A stretch of 57,754 nucleotides of DNA from CAVHXA01 sp963639765 (GTDB taxonomy: Bacteria; Bacillota; Clostridia; Oscillospirales; Oscillospiraceae). Below are positions 16,699-26,086 of this stretch, piece after piece. Numbering within the stretch: position 1 is the first letter of the stretch; every line of letters starts with the position of its first letter. Where the stretch lies: assembly GCA_963639765.1 (NCBI GenBank), contig CAVHXA010000011.1, forward strand, positions 1-57,754. The letters run 5' to 3'. A model generated the notes under the pieces. The model did no database searches, had not been told where the DNA came from, and was given only the letters and a program-made list of their open reading frames with translations. Position numbers and translations under genes: made by a program.

Positions 16699-17496
16699 CT
16701 AGAGCTGCGGAAAGGCCGGAGATTGTTTTTGATTTTTTTGATTTTTCTGATAGATCAGACGAAGACCCTTTAGGACGAGATTGCTGTCTTCGATGATGCT
16801 TCGGCGGCAATGGGGAATAACCAGGCCGGCCGTTTCACCGGTGGCAATTACGGTAGCCTGCATACCCAATTCGTCTTCGACCCGGTTGATCATGCCGTCG
16901 ATCATGCTTGCTGCTCCGAAGACCACACCGGATCGCATACAGTCTGCGGTATTGGTGGCAATCACATTTTTTGGGGCCTGTACGGTGATACCGGGCAGCT
17001 GGGAAGTTTCCTCCCGCAGGGCAGTCAGACTTACACGAATCCCGGGAGCAATCATGCCGCCGAGAAATTTGCCGCTGCTGTCTACCACGGAAAACACCGT
17101 GGCTGTTCCCATATCTATCACAATCAACGGTTTTTTGTATTCTGCCACGGCGGCAACTGCATTTACGGCAAGATCACTGCCAAGCTGACCGGGATTGTCG
17201 ATGGTAATATTCAACCCTGTTTTGATGCCGGGACCGACCACAAGTGCTCGAAGACCGGTGAGCTTTTCGATGGCGGACTGTATAACGCTGTTAAGCTGTG
17301 GAACCACACTGGAAATAATGGCCCCGGTAATGGCACAGTCTGCTCCATGCAGAACCAGCAGACTGTGAAAGTCGATGGCATATTCGTCCGAAGTCTTCTG
17401 AATGCGGGTTTCGAGGTGTGCTTTAAAGCAGACGTCTGTTTCACCGAGTCCGCCCATTGTAATAAAGGTGTTGCCGACATCCAACGCCAGCAGCAT
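16699..17496 (-). CDS. coaX: Type III pantothenate kinase
   Basis: It phosphorylates pantothenate in the first step of CoA synthesis. It has the actin-like ATPase fold with DVGNTF near the N-terminus, the VVGPGIKTGL segment and the IDMGTATVFSVVD motif. 265 residues is slightly longer than usual because of a basic tail (IYQKNQKNQKQ). GAAGGAGG precedes the ATG. It is 17 bases upstream of the beta-propeller gene and 13 bases downstream of DUF3592. No other CoA synthesis gene is nearby. Confidence 0.96.
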   Translation of the reverse strand: MLLALDVGNTFITMGGLGETDVCFKAHLETRIQKTSDEYAIDFHSLLVLHGADCAITGAIISSVVPQLNSVIQSAIEKLTGLRALVVGPGIKTGLNITIDNPGQLGSDLAVNAVAAVAEYKKPLIVIDMGTATVFSVVDSSGKFLGGMIAPGIRVSLTALREETSQLPGITVQAPKNVIATNTADCMRSGVVFGAASMIDGMINRVEDELGMQATVIATGETAGLVIPHCRRSIIEDSNLVLKGLRLIYQKNQKNQKQSPAFPQL

Positions 17497-17509
17497 GATG
17501 ATACCTCCT

Positions 17510-17950
17510 TCAGAACAACAGAATCAATCCGACAAGAGCAGCTGCAGCACCCACACAAATGGTGAGAATGGGCGTGAGCAGGGGATATTCCTGATAATAA
17601 ATCAGGCAATCCTCCGGATGATCGGGATTGATCATGATGTTGACAGTTACATCGGTCGGCCGCTGATCGGCCTCAAAAAGCTGATGGGCCGTGGTTTTTT
17701 CGTAGACTTTTTCGTTAAACCGGTATTGAAAAACGGGATAGAACACCCTCTGACTGATGGTCTGTGTACCTTCTTTGGTGGTTTCATAGGTTTCTTCATA
17801 GCCGGTGAGCGTGGCAACAGCACGGCCTGTATAGGGCCTGCGATGCAGCAGCTGCCGCAGCAGCAGGATGAGTCCGGTCAGAGCACACAGACTGCCCAGA
17901 GCCACAAGCACCAGACGATAGTCTATTACCATTGCGTTGATCTGATTCAT
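17510..17950 (-). CDS. DUF3592 small membrane protein
   Basis: About 146 residues: an N-terminal membrane helix (VLVALGSLCALTGLILLL), a soluble beta-rich domain including VFYPVFQYRFNEKVYE, and a C-terminal helix (LLTPILTICVGAAAALVGLILLF). The layout matches DUF3592. The ATG at 17950 is 11 bases after AAGGAG; a GTG four codons earlier overlaps that site and is less likely. It is the first gene of the coaX operon. Function unknown. Confidence 0.8.
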   Translation of the reverse strand: MNQINAMVIDYRLVLVALGSLCALTGLILLLRQLLHRRPYTGRAVATLTGYEETYETTKEGTQTISQRVFYPVFQYRFNEKVYEKTTAHQLFEADQRPTDVTVNIMINPDHPEDCLIYYQEYPLLTPILTICVGAAAALVGLILLF

Positions 17951-18029
17951 AAGAAAGGGCACTCCTTGTTTTCGGTTTTACCATCGGGAAAAGAAATCGG
18001 GCAGAGTCGGTTCTTGAACCGCTGTCCAT

Positions 18030-18058
18030 AATATACTCCATTTTTGCGAAATCGTCTA
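18030..18058 (-). promoter_or_regulatory. Putative promoter of the DUF3592-coaX operon
   Basis: On the minus strand, TAGACG (18053-18058), a 17-base spacer and TATATT (18030-18035) lie about 80 bases upstream of the DUF3592 start. Confidence 0.4.
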
Positions 18059-18111
18059 CCATTTTGGACTCGACGAACGGAAGAAAGACAGACAAAAGTT
18101 TCATACAGCAG

Positions 18112-18140
18112 TTGCAATTCCAGGGGCATTTGATTAGAAT
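18112..18140 (+). promoter_or_regulatory. Putative promoter of the peptide ABC operon
   Basis: TTGCAA (18112-18117), a 17-base spacer and TAGAAT (18135-18140) lie about 40 bases before the first permease gene. Confidence 0.5.
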
Positions 18141-18178
18141 ATACCTGTGATTTATCCGAGAGGATTGAAACCAACACC

Positions 18179-19141
18179 ATGCCAAAGCTTTTAAAGTACA
18201 TCATAAAACGAATTCTGGTGGCCATTCCCATTTTTCTGGGAATCACGGCGGTGGTCTACCTGTTTTCATGTCTGGCTCCCGGCAATGTGGTAGACATTCT
18301 CGCCGGAGAAGGCACGATGACAAAAGAGGCCTATGATGCAGCTGTGATTGCCTACAATCTCGACAAACCCGTAATTGTGCGCTATATCCTGTGGCTGGGT
18401 CAAATTTTGCACGGAGACCTTGGCTATTCGTCCTACACCTCACAGACGGTTTCAAGCATGATTGCTGCCCGTATCGGACCTACATTGATCCTCACAGGCT
18501 CATCTCTGGCCCTGTCGGTGCTTATTTCCGTTCCTTTGGGCGTCCTGTCAGCCTACAAGCCTTATTCCATATGGGATAATCTGTCTACTGTAATCACCTT
18601 CATCGGTGCCTCTGTACCAAATTTCTTTATGGGCCTGATTGTGATCTATTTCTTTGCCGTAAAACTAAAATGGCTACCTGCGCAGGGAATGTACACAACA
18701 GGGCAGGAACACGCCTTCGGCGATCTGTGCCGACATCTGGTTCTTCCGTGTATTGTACTATGCGTACAGCTGATGGGCAACTACCTCAAGCAGACTCGCG
18801 GCAGCGTACTGGAAGTTATGAACGAAGAATACATCCGTACGGCCAGATCCAAGGGGATCAGCGAGCTGCGGGTGATGCTGCTTCATGCCCTTCGCAACGC
18901 ATGGATCCCCATTGTCACTACGATCGGGCTGAATGTTCCGTTTCTTATCGGCGGTGCCGTGGTGACCGAACAGATTTTCGGATGGCCCGGGCTGGGCAGC
19001 CTGATGATGACGGCCATCACTACCCGCGACTACAACCTGATCATGGGAATCACGGTGCTGATAGCGGTCACGGTTCTGGCAGTAAACATCCTGCTGGATA
19101 TACTATACGCCTATCTCGACCCCAAAATCACATTAAGCTAG
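18179..19141 (+). CDS. dppB: Peptide ABC transporter permease, DppB/OppB type
   Basis: 320 residues with the DppB-type N-terminus (YIIKRILVAIPIFLGITAVVYLF), six predicted helices and the permease EAA loop (EYIRTARSKGISELRVMLLHALRN) that docks on the ATPases. It is the first gene of a complete importer: two permeases, two ATPases and a binding protein. It has only a weak ribosome binding site. The second permease starts 8 bases after its stop. The substrate class (di/oligopeptide or nickel-type) cannot be settled from sequence. Confidence 0.93.
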   Translation: MPKLLKYIIKRILVAIPIFLGITAVVYLFSCLAPGNVVDILAGEGTMTKEAYDAAVIAYNLDKPVIVRYILWLGQILHGDLGYSSYTSQTVSSMIAARIGPTLILTGSSLALSVLISVPLGVLSAYKPYSIWDNLSTVITFIGASVPNFFMGLIVIYFFAVKLKWLPAQGMYTTGQEHAFGDLCRHLVLPCIVLCVQLMGNYLKQTRGSVLEVMNEEYIRTARSKGISELRVMLLHALRNAWIPIVTTIGLNVPFLIGGAVVTEQIFGWPGLGSLMMTAITTRDYNLIMGITVLIAVTVLAVNILLDILYAYLDPKITLS

Positions 19142-19149
19142 GTACAGGC

Positions 19150-19992
19150 ATGAAAAATCGTTTTTTCAAAAACCTCATTCGACATCGGGCGGCGGCCATA
19201 AGTCTGGCTGTTCTGGCAATGATTCTGCTGGCCGTAATTCTGCTGCCGCTGCTCACACAGCTTGACCCCTACACGTCCGACGTGCTGGCGATGAACAAGG
19301 CCCCCAATGCAGAGCATCGGCTGGGCACCGACGGCCTGGGTCGGGATATCCTGGCAAGGCTGGTCTATGGTGGGCGCAATTCCCTTTTTATCGGTGTTGT
19401 TTCCACGGCTATCAGTGTAATTATCGGACTTCCCCTGGGCCTGCTGGCCGGATACTACAAGGGCCCGGTATCTACCTGCATTCTGCGTCTGGCAGATATG
19501 TTTCTGTCTTTTCCGTCCATGGTGCTCATCCTGGTTGTGGTTGCTCTTTTTGGTTCATCGGTATGGAGTATTACATGGATCATCGGCGTACTCGGATGGC
19601 CGGCTGTTGCAAGACTGCTCTCAGCCAACGTAATGGCTGAACGCGAAAAAGACTACATTCTGGCGGCGCGTGCCACAGGCACACGCAACAGTGTGATTCT
19701 ATGGCGCTATCTGCTGCCAAACTGCGTTTCACCTCTCTGGATGTCTCTGGCATTTCGGATTTCACAGGCCATGATTATGGAATCCGGCCTGAGCTTTTTG
19801 GGCGCAGGCGTAATGCCTCCCGAGTCATCTTGGGGAAACATTATCCATGAGGCCAACAACCTCGTGGTGCTGAGCACGCGCTGGTGGATTTGGGCCCCGG
19901 CAGGTCTGTGCCTGATTCTGACCATCGTATGCATCAACTTCGTAGGAGAGGGAATCCGAGATGCGCTCGATCCCAAGCTCAAACAGGTATAA
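19150..19992 (+). CDS. dppC: Peptide ABC transporter permease, DppC/OppC type
   Basis: 280 residues starting MKNRFFKNLIRHRAAAISLAV. It has the N-terminal OppC helix, the LGTDGLGRDILARLVYGGRNSL signature and the EAA loop (EREKDYILAARATGTRNSVI). An open frame extends far upstream inside dppB but has no family similarity, so the start at 19150 is preferred. It pairs with the preceding DppB to form the membrane channel. Confidence 0.93.
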   Translation: MKNRFFKNLIRHRAAAISLAVLAMILLAVILLPLLTQLDPYTSDVLAMNKAPNAEHRLGTDGLGRDILARLVYGGRNSLFIGVVSTAISVIIGLPLGLLAGYYKGPVSTCILRLADMFLSFPSMVLILVVVALFGSSVWSITWIIGVLGWPAVARLLSANVMAEREKDYILAARATGTRNSVILWRYLLPNCVSPLWMSLAFRISQAMIMESGLSFLGAGVMPPESSWGNIIHEANNLVVLSTRWWIWAPAGLCLILTIVCINFVGEGIRDALDPKLKQV

Positions 19993-20007
19993 AGTTTGGA
20001 GAACACT

Positions 20008-21006
20008 ATGGCAATACTCGAAGTGGAACACCTGAGCGTAGCCTTTCAGACGGATAAAAAAACACTTCGCACGGCGGTTCGCGATGTCAGCTTCCAGGTA
20101 GACAGTGGCAGTATTCTCGGAATAGTTGGAGAATCCGGCTGTGGAAAGTCCGTAACAGCCTCGGCGATTATGGGCCTGCTGCCTCGAACCACGGCCCGCC
20201 TGACAGGCGGAAGCATCCGGCTGGATGGCCGGGAGCTGACCAATCTGTCAGACCGTCAGATGCGCGAGATTCGCGGCCGGAAGATTGCGATGATCTTTCA
20301 GGACCCTATAACCTCTCTGAATCCGGCCTATCCGATTGGCTGGCAGATGGCAGAAATGCTCTGTGCACACGAACGGCTGTCCAAAAGCGAAGCTCGGCAG
20401 CGCAGCATCGAGCTGCTGCGTCAGGTCGGCGTTGCTGACCCGCAAACCAGAATAAAAGATTTTCCGCATCAGCTTTCCGGGGGCATGAGTCAGCGCGTGA
20501 TGATTGCCATGGCCCTGTCTGCCAATCCGCAGGTGCTTATTGCCGACGAGCCGACCACCGCCCTGGATGTAACGATTCAGGCACAGGTGCTTGATCTGAT
20601 GACACGCCTGCAAAAGGAGCTCCACACTGCCGTGCTGCTCATTACGCATGATATGGGTGTTGTAGCGGATATGGCAGACCATGTTCTTGTAATGTACGCC
20701 GGCCAGGTTGTTGAGTATGCACCAATGCACGAGCTGTTTGGCAATCCCCGCCATCCCTATACGCAGGGTCTGCTTAGATCGCTCCCCCGAATCGACCGGG
20801 ATCAGAGTACGCTTTTCTCCATCGAGGGGACTGTTCCCTCCGCAGGAGAAGAGCTGCCCGGGTGCCGTTTTGCACCAAGATGTCCGCATTGCACCGAGCT
20901 GTGCCATACCTGCCCGCCGCAGCTGCACAGCATCGGACAGGCACGGATTCGCTGTCATCTGTATCACTCCAATGAGGAGGCACAGCCATGCCAGAGCCCA
21001 TCCTGA
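20008..21006 (+). CDS. dppD: Peptide ABC transporter ATP-binding protein, DppD type
   Basis: 332 residues with Walker A (GESGCGKS), the Q-loop (IFQDPITSLNP), signature LSGGMSQRV, Walker B (LIADEPTTALD) and the H-loop (ITHDMGVVADMADH). It ends with the oligopeptide C-terminal extension (GCRFAPRCPHCTELC), which may hold an iron-sulfur cluster in this family. The ATG at 20008 follows TTTGGAG. The 3' end overlaps dppF by 19 bases. Confidence 0.94.
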   Translation: MAILEVEHLSVAFQTDKKTLRTAVRDVSFQVDSGSILGIVGESGCGKSVTASAIMGLLPRTTARLTGGSIRLDGRELTNLSDRQMREIRGRKIAMIFQDPITSLNPAYPIGWQMAEMLCAHERLSKSEARQRSIELLRQVGVADPQTRIKDFPHQLSGGMSQRVMIAMALSANPQVLIADEPTTALDVTIQAQVLDLMTRLQKELHTAVLLITHDMGVVADMADHVLVMYAGQVVEYAPMHELFGNPRHPYTQGLLRSLPRIDRDQSTLFSIEGTVPSAGEELPGCRFAPRCPHCTELCHTCPPQLHSIGQARIRCHLYHSNEEAQPCQSPS

Positions 21007-21956
21007 CGGCCGCAGGCATCCGAAAACATTTCATTGCCCAAAGCAGTCTTCGAAAAAGCAGACGGGTATACCTCAGAGCAGTCGACGGAGTAGATCTTCA
21101 AATTTATCCGGGAGAGGCTGTTGGACTGGTTGGTGAGTCCGGCTGCGGCAAGTCCACGCTTGGGCGCTGTCTGCTTGGGCTTTATCCGCTCACAGCCGGA
21201 ACGGTCACATTTCAGGGCCGTGAGCTGCAGGATCTTTCGTTTTCACAGATGCGTCCCTACAGACAAAAGCTGCAGATGATTTTTCAGGATCCCTATTCCG
21301 CACTCAATCCGCGTATGACCATTGCACAGTCGGTCCGTGCTCCGCTGGACGTATTCGGACTGGGAACGAAGCAGCAGCGTGACGAGCAGGTACGTGAGAT
21401 ACTGGGCTATGTTGGTCTGAAAGACGAGCAGATTCACAAATACCCCCACGAAATGTCCGGCGGACAGCGACAGCGGGCTGTCATTGCCCGCGCGATGATT
21501 CTAAAGCCTGCTTTTGTGGTGTGTGATGAACCGGTTTCTGCGCTGGATGCGTCGGTTCAGTCGCAGGTGCTCAACCTGATGCGGCGTATGCAGAAGGATT
21601 TTGGACCGGCATACCTGTTCATATCACACGATCTGAGTGTGGTGCGGTATGTGTGCCAGCGTGTGGCGGTAATGTATCTTGGTCAGATTGTCGAGATGGG
21701 CACACGCACACAGATATTTGACTGTGCGGCCCATCCTTATACACAGGCTCTGCTGTCGGCTATTCCCATCCCGGATGCACACACCAAAACAAACAGAATT
21801 GTATTGCAGGGTGACGTACCCAGCCCTCTCGACCCGCCAACGGGATGCCGCTTCTGCACACGATGCCAACGGGCACAGGAATGCTGCAGCACCGAAGAGC
21901 CGCAGCTCAGGGAGCTTGCGGATGGTCATCTGGTGCGCTGCCATTTTGCCGGATAG
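20988..21956 (+). CDS. dppF: Peptide ABC transporter ATP-binding protein, DppF type
   Basis: 322 residues with Walker A (GESGCGKS), LSGGQ-like MSGGQRQRAVIARAM, Walker B (VVCDEPVSALD) and ISHDLSVVRYVCQ. The C-terminal Cys-containing extension (GCRFCTRCQRAQECC) is typical. GAGGAGG precedes the ATG. With DppD it forms the heterodimeric ATPase. The binding protein follows after a 377-base gap. Confidence 0.94.
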   Translation: MPEPILTAAGIRKHFIAQSSLRKSRRVYLRAVDGVDLQIYPGEAVGLVGESGCGKSTLGRCLLGLYPLTAGTVTFQGRELQDLSFSQMRPYRQKLQMIFQDPYSALNPRMTIAQSVRAPLDVFGLGTKQQRDEQVREILGYVGLKDEQIHKYPHEMSGGQRQRAVIARAMILKPAFVVCDEPVSALDASVQSQVLNLMRRMQKDFGPAYLFISHDLSVVRYVCQRVAVMYLGQIVEMGTRTQIFDCAAHPYTQALLSAIPIPDAHTKTNRIVLQGDVPSPLDPPTGCRFCTRCQRAQECCSTEEPQLRELADGHLVRCHFAG

Positions 21957-22333
21957 AAAACCCGGGCGGTGCCGCACAAATACAGCTTCAGATTCCAACT
22001 AATTTTTGCCCGAGCTACGCTTGAAAAACTCTGCAAACCACAAAAAGCTCCTGCGGGCTTTCACCCTTTTTAAAGAAAAATCTCCCGTTGGACCTTCTCA
22101 CCGATTTGTGTGGGCTTGTCCGCAACTTCATAAAAAAGCGGTTTGACTGCTTTTTATACAGGCAAACACGGCACAGGGACACAAAAGCCCTTCGGCCAAC
22201 GACATACGACGGAAATACGGCCCGAAAACACAGCCGAGGCTGTATCCGATCCGTTTTTTCAAAAACCCCGGACCGAATCCTTTTGCTGACCGTGCGGCGT
22301 TTCCAAAAAGAAACAGAAATGAGGATATGCATC
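21957..22333 (+). other. Long leader between dppF and the binding-protein gene
   Basis: This 377-base stretch holds no credible gene; one open frame is simply continuous with the lipoprotein gene. It contains the A/T-flanked inverted repeat AAAAAGC / GCTTTTT (22133-22139 and 22149-22155), a possible terminator or attenuator. Such a device could set the high binding-protein to permease ratio usual in these operons. No convincing promoter was seen. Confidence 0.4.
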
Positions 22334-24052
22334 ATGAAAAAAACGATCAGCATGCTGCTGGTGCTGGTTATGCTGGTGAGCCTGGCTTTGGCAGGCTGTG
22401 CCAAAACCGAAGCCCCTGCGCAGACCACTGAGACTTCTGCTTCCGGCACTGAAGCCACAGAGACTCCGGCTACTGAAGCGAGCACCGAAACCGCAGAGGT
22501 TCCCACCGAGACAGCCGAGGCTGTCGATGCCGAGGGCGAGACCATTGTCTGGGGCATGAGCACCCTTTGGTCCAGCCTGCAGCCCTATAACAACACCAAC
22601 TACTATAACTCCATCATTATCAGCATGCTCTACGACCAGCTGGTATACATTGATGTTGAAGGCAACATCGAGCCGCGCGCGGCCGAAAGCTGGGAAATGA
22701 GTGAGGATGGAAAGACACTGACTTTCCACCTCAACCCCGATTGCCGCTTCCACGACGGAACCCCCGTCACCGCTGCCGACTGGGTATGGAGTCTTCAGCT
22801 TCTCACCAAAGAGGGTGTAGGTTTCAGCGATCAGAGCCTGATGAGCGTGTTTGAAGGAACAAACGACGCAGGCGTCGAAGCGTCTGAGAATTCTCTGGCC
22901 GTGTCCGCGCCGGATGATACAACGCTTACCATAACTTTTAAAAAAGTCACCAACATGGAATCCTTTCTGATGAGCAACTCCTACTTCATGGTAGTTTTGC
23001 CCAGCGCTCTGCTTAAAGACATCCCTGTGGCAGATATGGCGACCAACGAGTTCTGGTCTGCGCCCGTCGGTTCCGGACCGGCAAAGTTTGTCAGCCAGTC
23101 TGCAGACGGCACGGAGCTTACGCTGGCTCGCAATACCGAATACCAGCTGGGCAATGCCAACTGGGGAAAAATGATCTTCAAGCAGACCGATGCTTCCTCG
23201 GCCTCTTCGGCGATGCTCACGGGAGAAATTGACATTGCCTATTCTCCTATAGCAAACGATGAAGCACTTGGAATGGATGGACAGGCCGGCGTAACGGTTG
23301 ATATGCGCGACGAGGCCACGCAGGTATATGTTATTGCCGTAAACAACACACTGATCGCAGATGCACGCGTGCGTCAGGCGGTTAACTATGCCATCAACAA
23401 AGACAGCATCTGCACACTTCTGACCGGCGATGCTCCTGTCAGTCTGGCTACACCGATGGAGCTCTACATTACCGACTCCAACAAATATTATCCACAGGAG
23501 CTGACATCCGGGCAGGATGTGGAAAAGGCCAGGGAACTGCTCGAGCAGGCCAAGGCTGACGGCTATGACGGAAAGTTTGTACTTGCGGCACCCGAGGCTG
23601 GCCAGCGTGCACAGATCGCCGTTCTGGTCGGTCAGGATCTGCAGGCAGTCGGCTTTGATGTTGAACTGGTAACAATCGACGCCGCAACCATGATGTCTGA
23701 TCTCAAATCCGGTGCCGACGGAACCTATGATGGTGGCATCATCATCTATGGCATTACCCCTGATCCCATGAGCCGCAACGATATTCTCAGCGCATCAAAT
23801 CGTACCGTACTCAGCCTGCAGGATACTGCCTACGACGAAAAAGAAGAAGCCATCGGCAGTGAGCTGGATTCCGAAAAGCGTGCAGAGCTGATTGATGACT
23901 TCTACGGCTATCTCACCGAGCAGGAGCCTGCTGTGTGGATGGTTGGTAAAAAACAATACTACGTATACTCCAGCAAGCTGGGCAATGTGACAGATGATCT
24001 CATCGAGATTGCGCGCCGCAATGTGCCCGTATGGAACTGGAACCTTGGCTAA
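22334..24052 (+). CDS. dppA: Peptide ABC transporter substrate-binding lipoprotein (family 5)
   Basis: 572 residues. The lipoprotein signal is clear (MKKTISMLLVLVML, then LALAGC), followed by a Thr/Glu/Ala-rich spacer of about 45 residues. The SBP_bac_5 fold follows: YDQLVYIDVEGNIEPRAAES, then LTFHLNPDCRFHDGTPVTA, and further on VRQAVNYAINKD. GAGGAT lies 9 bases upstream. It captures peptides (or a similar ligand) outside the cell for DppBCDF. A perfect hairpin closes the transcript at 24093. Confidence 0.93.
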   Translation: MKKTISMLLVLVMLVSLALAGCAKTEAPAQTTETSASGTEATETPATEASTETAEVPTETAEAVDAEGETIVWGMSTLWSSLQPYNNTNYYNSIIISMLYDQLVYIDVEGNIEPRAAESWEMSEDGKTLTFHLNPDCRFHDGTPVTAADWVWSLQLLTKEGVGFSDQSLMSVFEGTNDAGVEASENSLAVSAPDDTTLTITFKKVTNMESFLMSNSYFMVVLPSALLKDIPVADMATNEFWSAPVGSGPAKFVSQSADGTELTLARNTEYQLGNANWGKMIFKQTDASSASSAMLTGEIDIAYSPIANDEALGMDGQAGVTVDMRDEATQVYVIAVNNTLIADARVRQAVNYAINKDSICTLLTGDAPVSLATPMELYITDSNKYYPQELTSGQDVEKARELLEQAKADGYDGKFVLAAPEAGQRAQIAVLVGQDLQAVGFDVELVTIDAATMMSDLKSGADGTYDGGIIIYGITPDPMSRNDILSASNRTVLSLQDTAYDEKEEAIGSELDSEKRAELIDDFYGYLTEQEPAVWMVGKKQYYVYSSKLGNVTDDLIEIARRNVPVWNWNLG

Positions 24053-24092
24053 AAGCACGGCTTCAAAAGAAAAGTCACTGCTGAAGTGAAAA

Positions 24093-24133
24093 CAGCGGGA
24101 GGAATCACAAATTTTTTGTGATTCCTCCCGCTG
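24093..24133. terminator. Perfect 19-bp inverted repeat between convergent genes
   Basis: Arms 24093-24111 and 24115-24133 are perfect complements with a 3-base T loop, starting CAGCGGGAGGAATCACAAA. It lies between the convergent binding-protein and Sel1 genes. There is no long T-run after the stem, so it may act as a very stable hairpin or RNA end protector as well as a terminator. Its outer arm resembles the hairpin at 52167. Confidence 0.65.
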
Positions 24134-24305
24134 GAATATCAGGCCGAATTTCAGAAAAATCTATTCTGCAGCACGCCCGTTTCAGATGCACATACCGGCT
24201 TCAGCCGGCAGCACGACCGGTGGTCGGAAAACCTGTATATTCAGACAAAGGTGAGGCCCGGCAGTAAAGCTGCCCGGTATAATGCCGGTCAGAGCCGGGA
24301 ATCCA

Positions 24306-25019
24306 TTAAAGCTGCGCAGACAGAGCACGAATGCCGCTGTCAAAATAAGGGTAGGTAGAACCACTGGCTGCCAGGACAATTTCATTGCCCTTTTTCAGCC
24401 AGGCAATGGCCTCGGCATAGTTTTTTTCGGTGCCTTTGCCGGATTGATAGTGCTTGGCAATGGTTTCGCAAACGGCGGCATATTGGTCAACCAGGTCATC
24501 GGCAATATCCTTGAATGCGGAAAAACCGGGCTGGGTATACTGACGCCAGCAGTATTCAATCAGGTCGGCGGCATGAACCGACCACTCCAGCGCCTTGGCA
24601 TCACTTTGGTCAAAACCGGCACCGTCGTAGCGCTCACGCCCGTAGAAAAACGCGGTTGCCATGTTTCGAGCAGCCATCCAGCTCCCGCCTTCGGCAGCCT
24701 TTTGCAGCCACTGAAAATACAGTTCGTTTGACTCGTCAACACCGATTCCGCGAAAATAGCAATTGGCCAGCATAAACATTGCATCCTGATTTCCGGCCTC
24801 GGCCCCCTTTTGAAAAAGAGCGACGGCAACGGTGTCGTTTTTCTTTTCGTTATACATGCGTTCGGCCAGTTCTTCGAGAGCACACAGGTCGCCCTGACTG
24901 GCCAGGAGCTCCAATAGAGTCTGATCCAGTTTGTTGTAGGGCTGACAGGTGGGAGCGGCATCCGGCCCGTCCAAAACAGAAGCCTGCTGAAAAACAGGCA
25001 GATATTTGGGCATTATCAT
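24306..25019 (-). CDS. Sel1-like repeat protein
   Basis: 237 residues. Helical repeats of Sel1/TPR type are visible, such as AVALFQKGAEAGNQDAMFML, CYFRGIGVDESNE, WLQKAAEGGS and KGTEKNYAEAIAWLKKG. There is no signal peptide, so it is a cytosolic protein-interaction scaffold. TCAGGAGG precedes the ATG. It stands alone, between convergent dppA and the LysR gene. Partner unknown. Confidence 0.75.
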   Translation of the reverse strand: MIMPKYLPVFQQASVLDGPDAAPTCQPYNKLDQTLLELLASQGDLCALEELAERMYNEKKNDTVAVALFQKGAEAGNQDAMFMLANCYFRGIGVDESNELYFQWLQKAAEGGSWMAARNMATAFFYGRERYDGAGFDQSDAKALEWSVHAADLIEYCWRQYTQPGFSAFKDIADDLVDQYAAVCETIAKHYQSGKGTEKNYAEAIAWLKKGNEIVLAASGSTYPYFDSGIRALSAQL

Positions 25020-25210
25020 AGCAGATTCCTCCTGATTACTGTCGCTGACGTTTCCTGAATCAGCGGCTGGCGTATCACAGTCTGATGCGGACGATAAACA
25101 TCTTATACTGCACGATCATAACCATCATAGCACAACTTTGAAAAAAAGAAACGGGTTTCTTTGGAATGATTGGGATGAAAGAAATCAGTGGATCAATTTT
25201 AAGCGCCGTT

Positions 25211-26086
25211 TCAGCCGTTTTCTCCAACCCAGCGGCATACAAAATCCGCAAAACTGTCCAGATAGGGCGCATCGCCATTGGTCTTGCGCACTGCCAGAGC
25301 CAATGTTCGATGAGCAGGGGGGTCCAGCTCCAGCACTGCAACCCGATCTGTCTGACCGCGCAGAAGAAGCTCCGGCATGATGCTTATGCCAAGTCCCTGC
25401 GCAACCATGGCAATCACAGCATAATCGTCCTTTGTGGTATAAGTTACATTGGGCACAATTCCGGCCGAATCCAGCGCCCGTCTAGCGTCGTGGTTGGAGC
25501 TTTCCAGCAGGCTGATAAAGCTTTCTTTTTCAACAGAAGAAACCGGAAACCTCGGCAGCGAGGCCAGAGGATGGTTTTTTGGCAAAATTGCCAGAAGCCG
25601 GTCTTCTTTTAAGGGCAGAATACGAAAGCCTTCCGGTCCGGGAAGTGTAACAAACCCTATGTCTACATCTCCGCCTTTCAGCCAATGGTCAACATCGTAA
25701 TAGTCGCCATTTTCAAGATGAAGCTCTACAAACGGATGCTCGCTTCGAAAAGCCTGAATCAGCGGAGGAAGCCAATGTACGGCTACACTGGTAAATGTAC
25801 CGATACGGATTGTGCCGGCCCGCCCGGAGCGGATTTGCTCGGCAAGCCGGTTTACCCGGTCACCCTGTTCAAGCAGTGTTCTGACCGCCGGAAGCAGCAG
25901 CCGGCCCTGTGCGGTGGTTTGAACTCCGCTGCGGCTGCGCGTAAGCACACAAAAACCCAGCTCGGCTTCCAGCGCCTGAATGAGATGACTCAGAGCTGAC
26001 TGTGTGCAGCCCATCTGTTCGGCGGCTTTGCTGACGGATCCGAGCTGCGCAGTAAAATAAAATGCTTCATATCTTTTCAGGTTCAT
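25211..26086 (-). CDS. LysR-family transcriptional regulator
   Basis: 291 residues with an N-terminal winged HTH (RYEAFYFTAQLGSVSKAAEQ, then TQSALSHLIQALEAELG) and a two-lobed substrate-binding domain (about 90-290). The start at 26086 follows GGGGGT. It is divergent from the putP-like symporter, the classic layout in which LysR controls the neighbour and itself. The ligand may be the symporter substrate or a product of the CoA transferase pathway, which is inference. Confidence 0.92.
   Translation of the reverse strand: MNLKRYEAFYFTAQLGSVSKAAEQMGCTQSALSHLIQALEAELGFCVLTRSRSGVQTTAQGRLLLPAVRTLLEQGDRVNRLAEQIRSGRAGTIRIGTFTSVAVHWLPPLIQAFRSEHPFVELHLENGDYYDVDHWLKGGDVDIGFVTLPGPEGFRILPLKEDRLLAILPKNHPLASLPRFPVSSVEKESFISLLESSNHDARRALDSAGIVPNVTYTTKDDYAVIAMVAQGLGISIMPELLLRGQTDRVAVLELDPPAHRTLALAVRKTNGDAPYLDSFADFVCRWVGENG

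Noticed and set aside
22088..22333. N-terminal extension of the peptide-binding lipoprotein
   Set aside because: The extension would bury the signal peptide 82 residues inside; the ATG at 22334 with GAGGAT upstream gives a proper lipoprotein.
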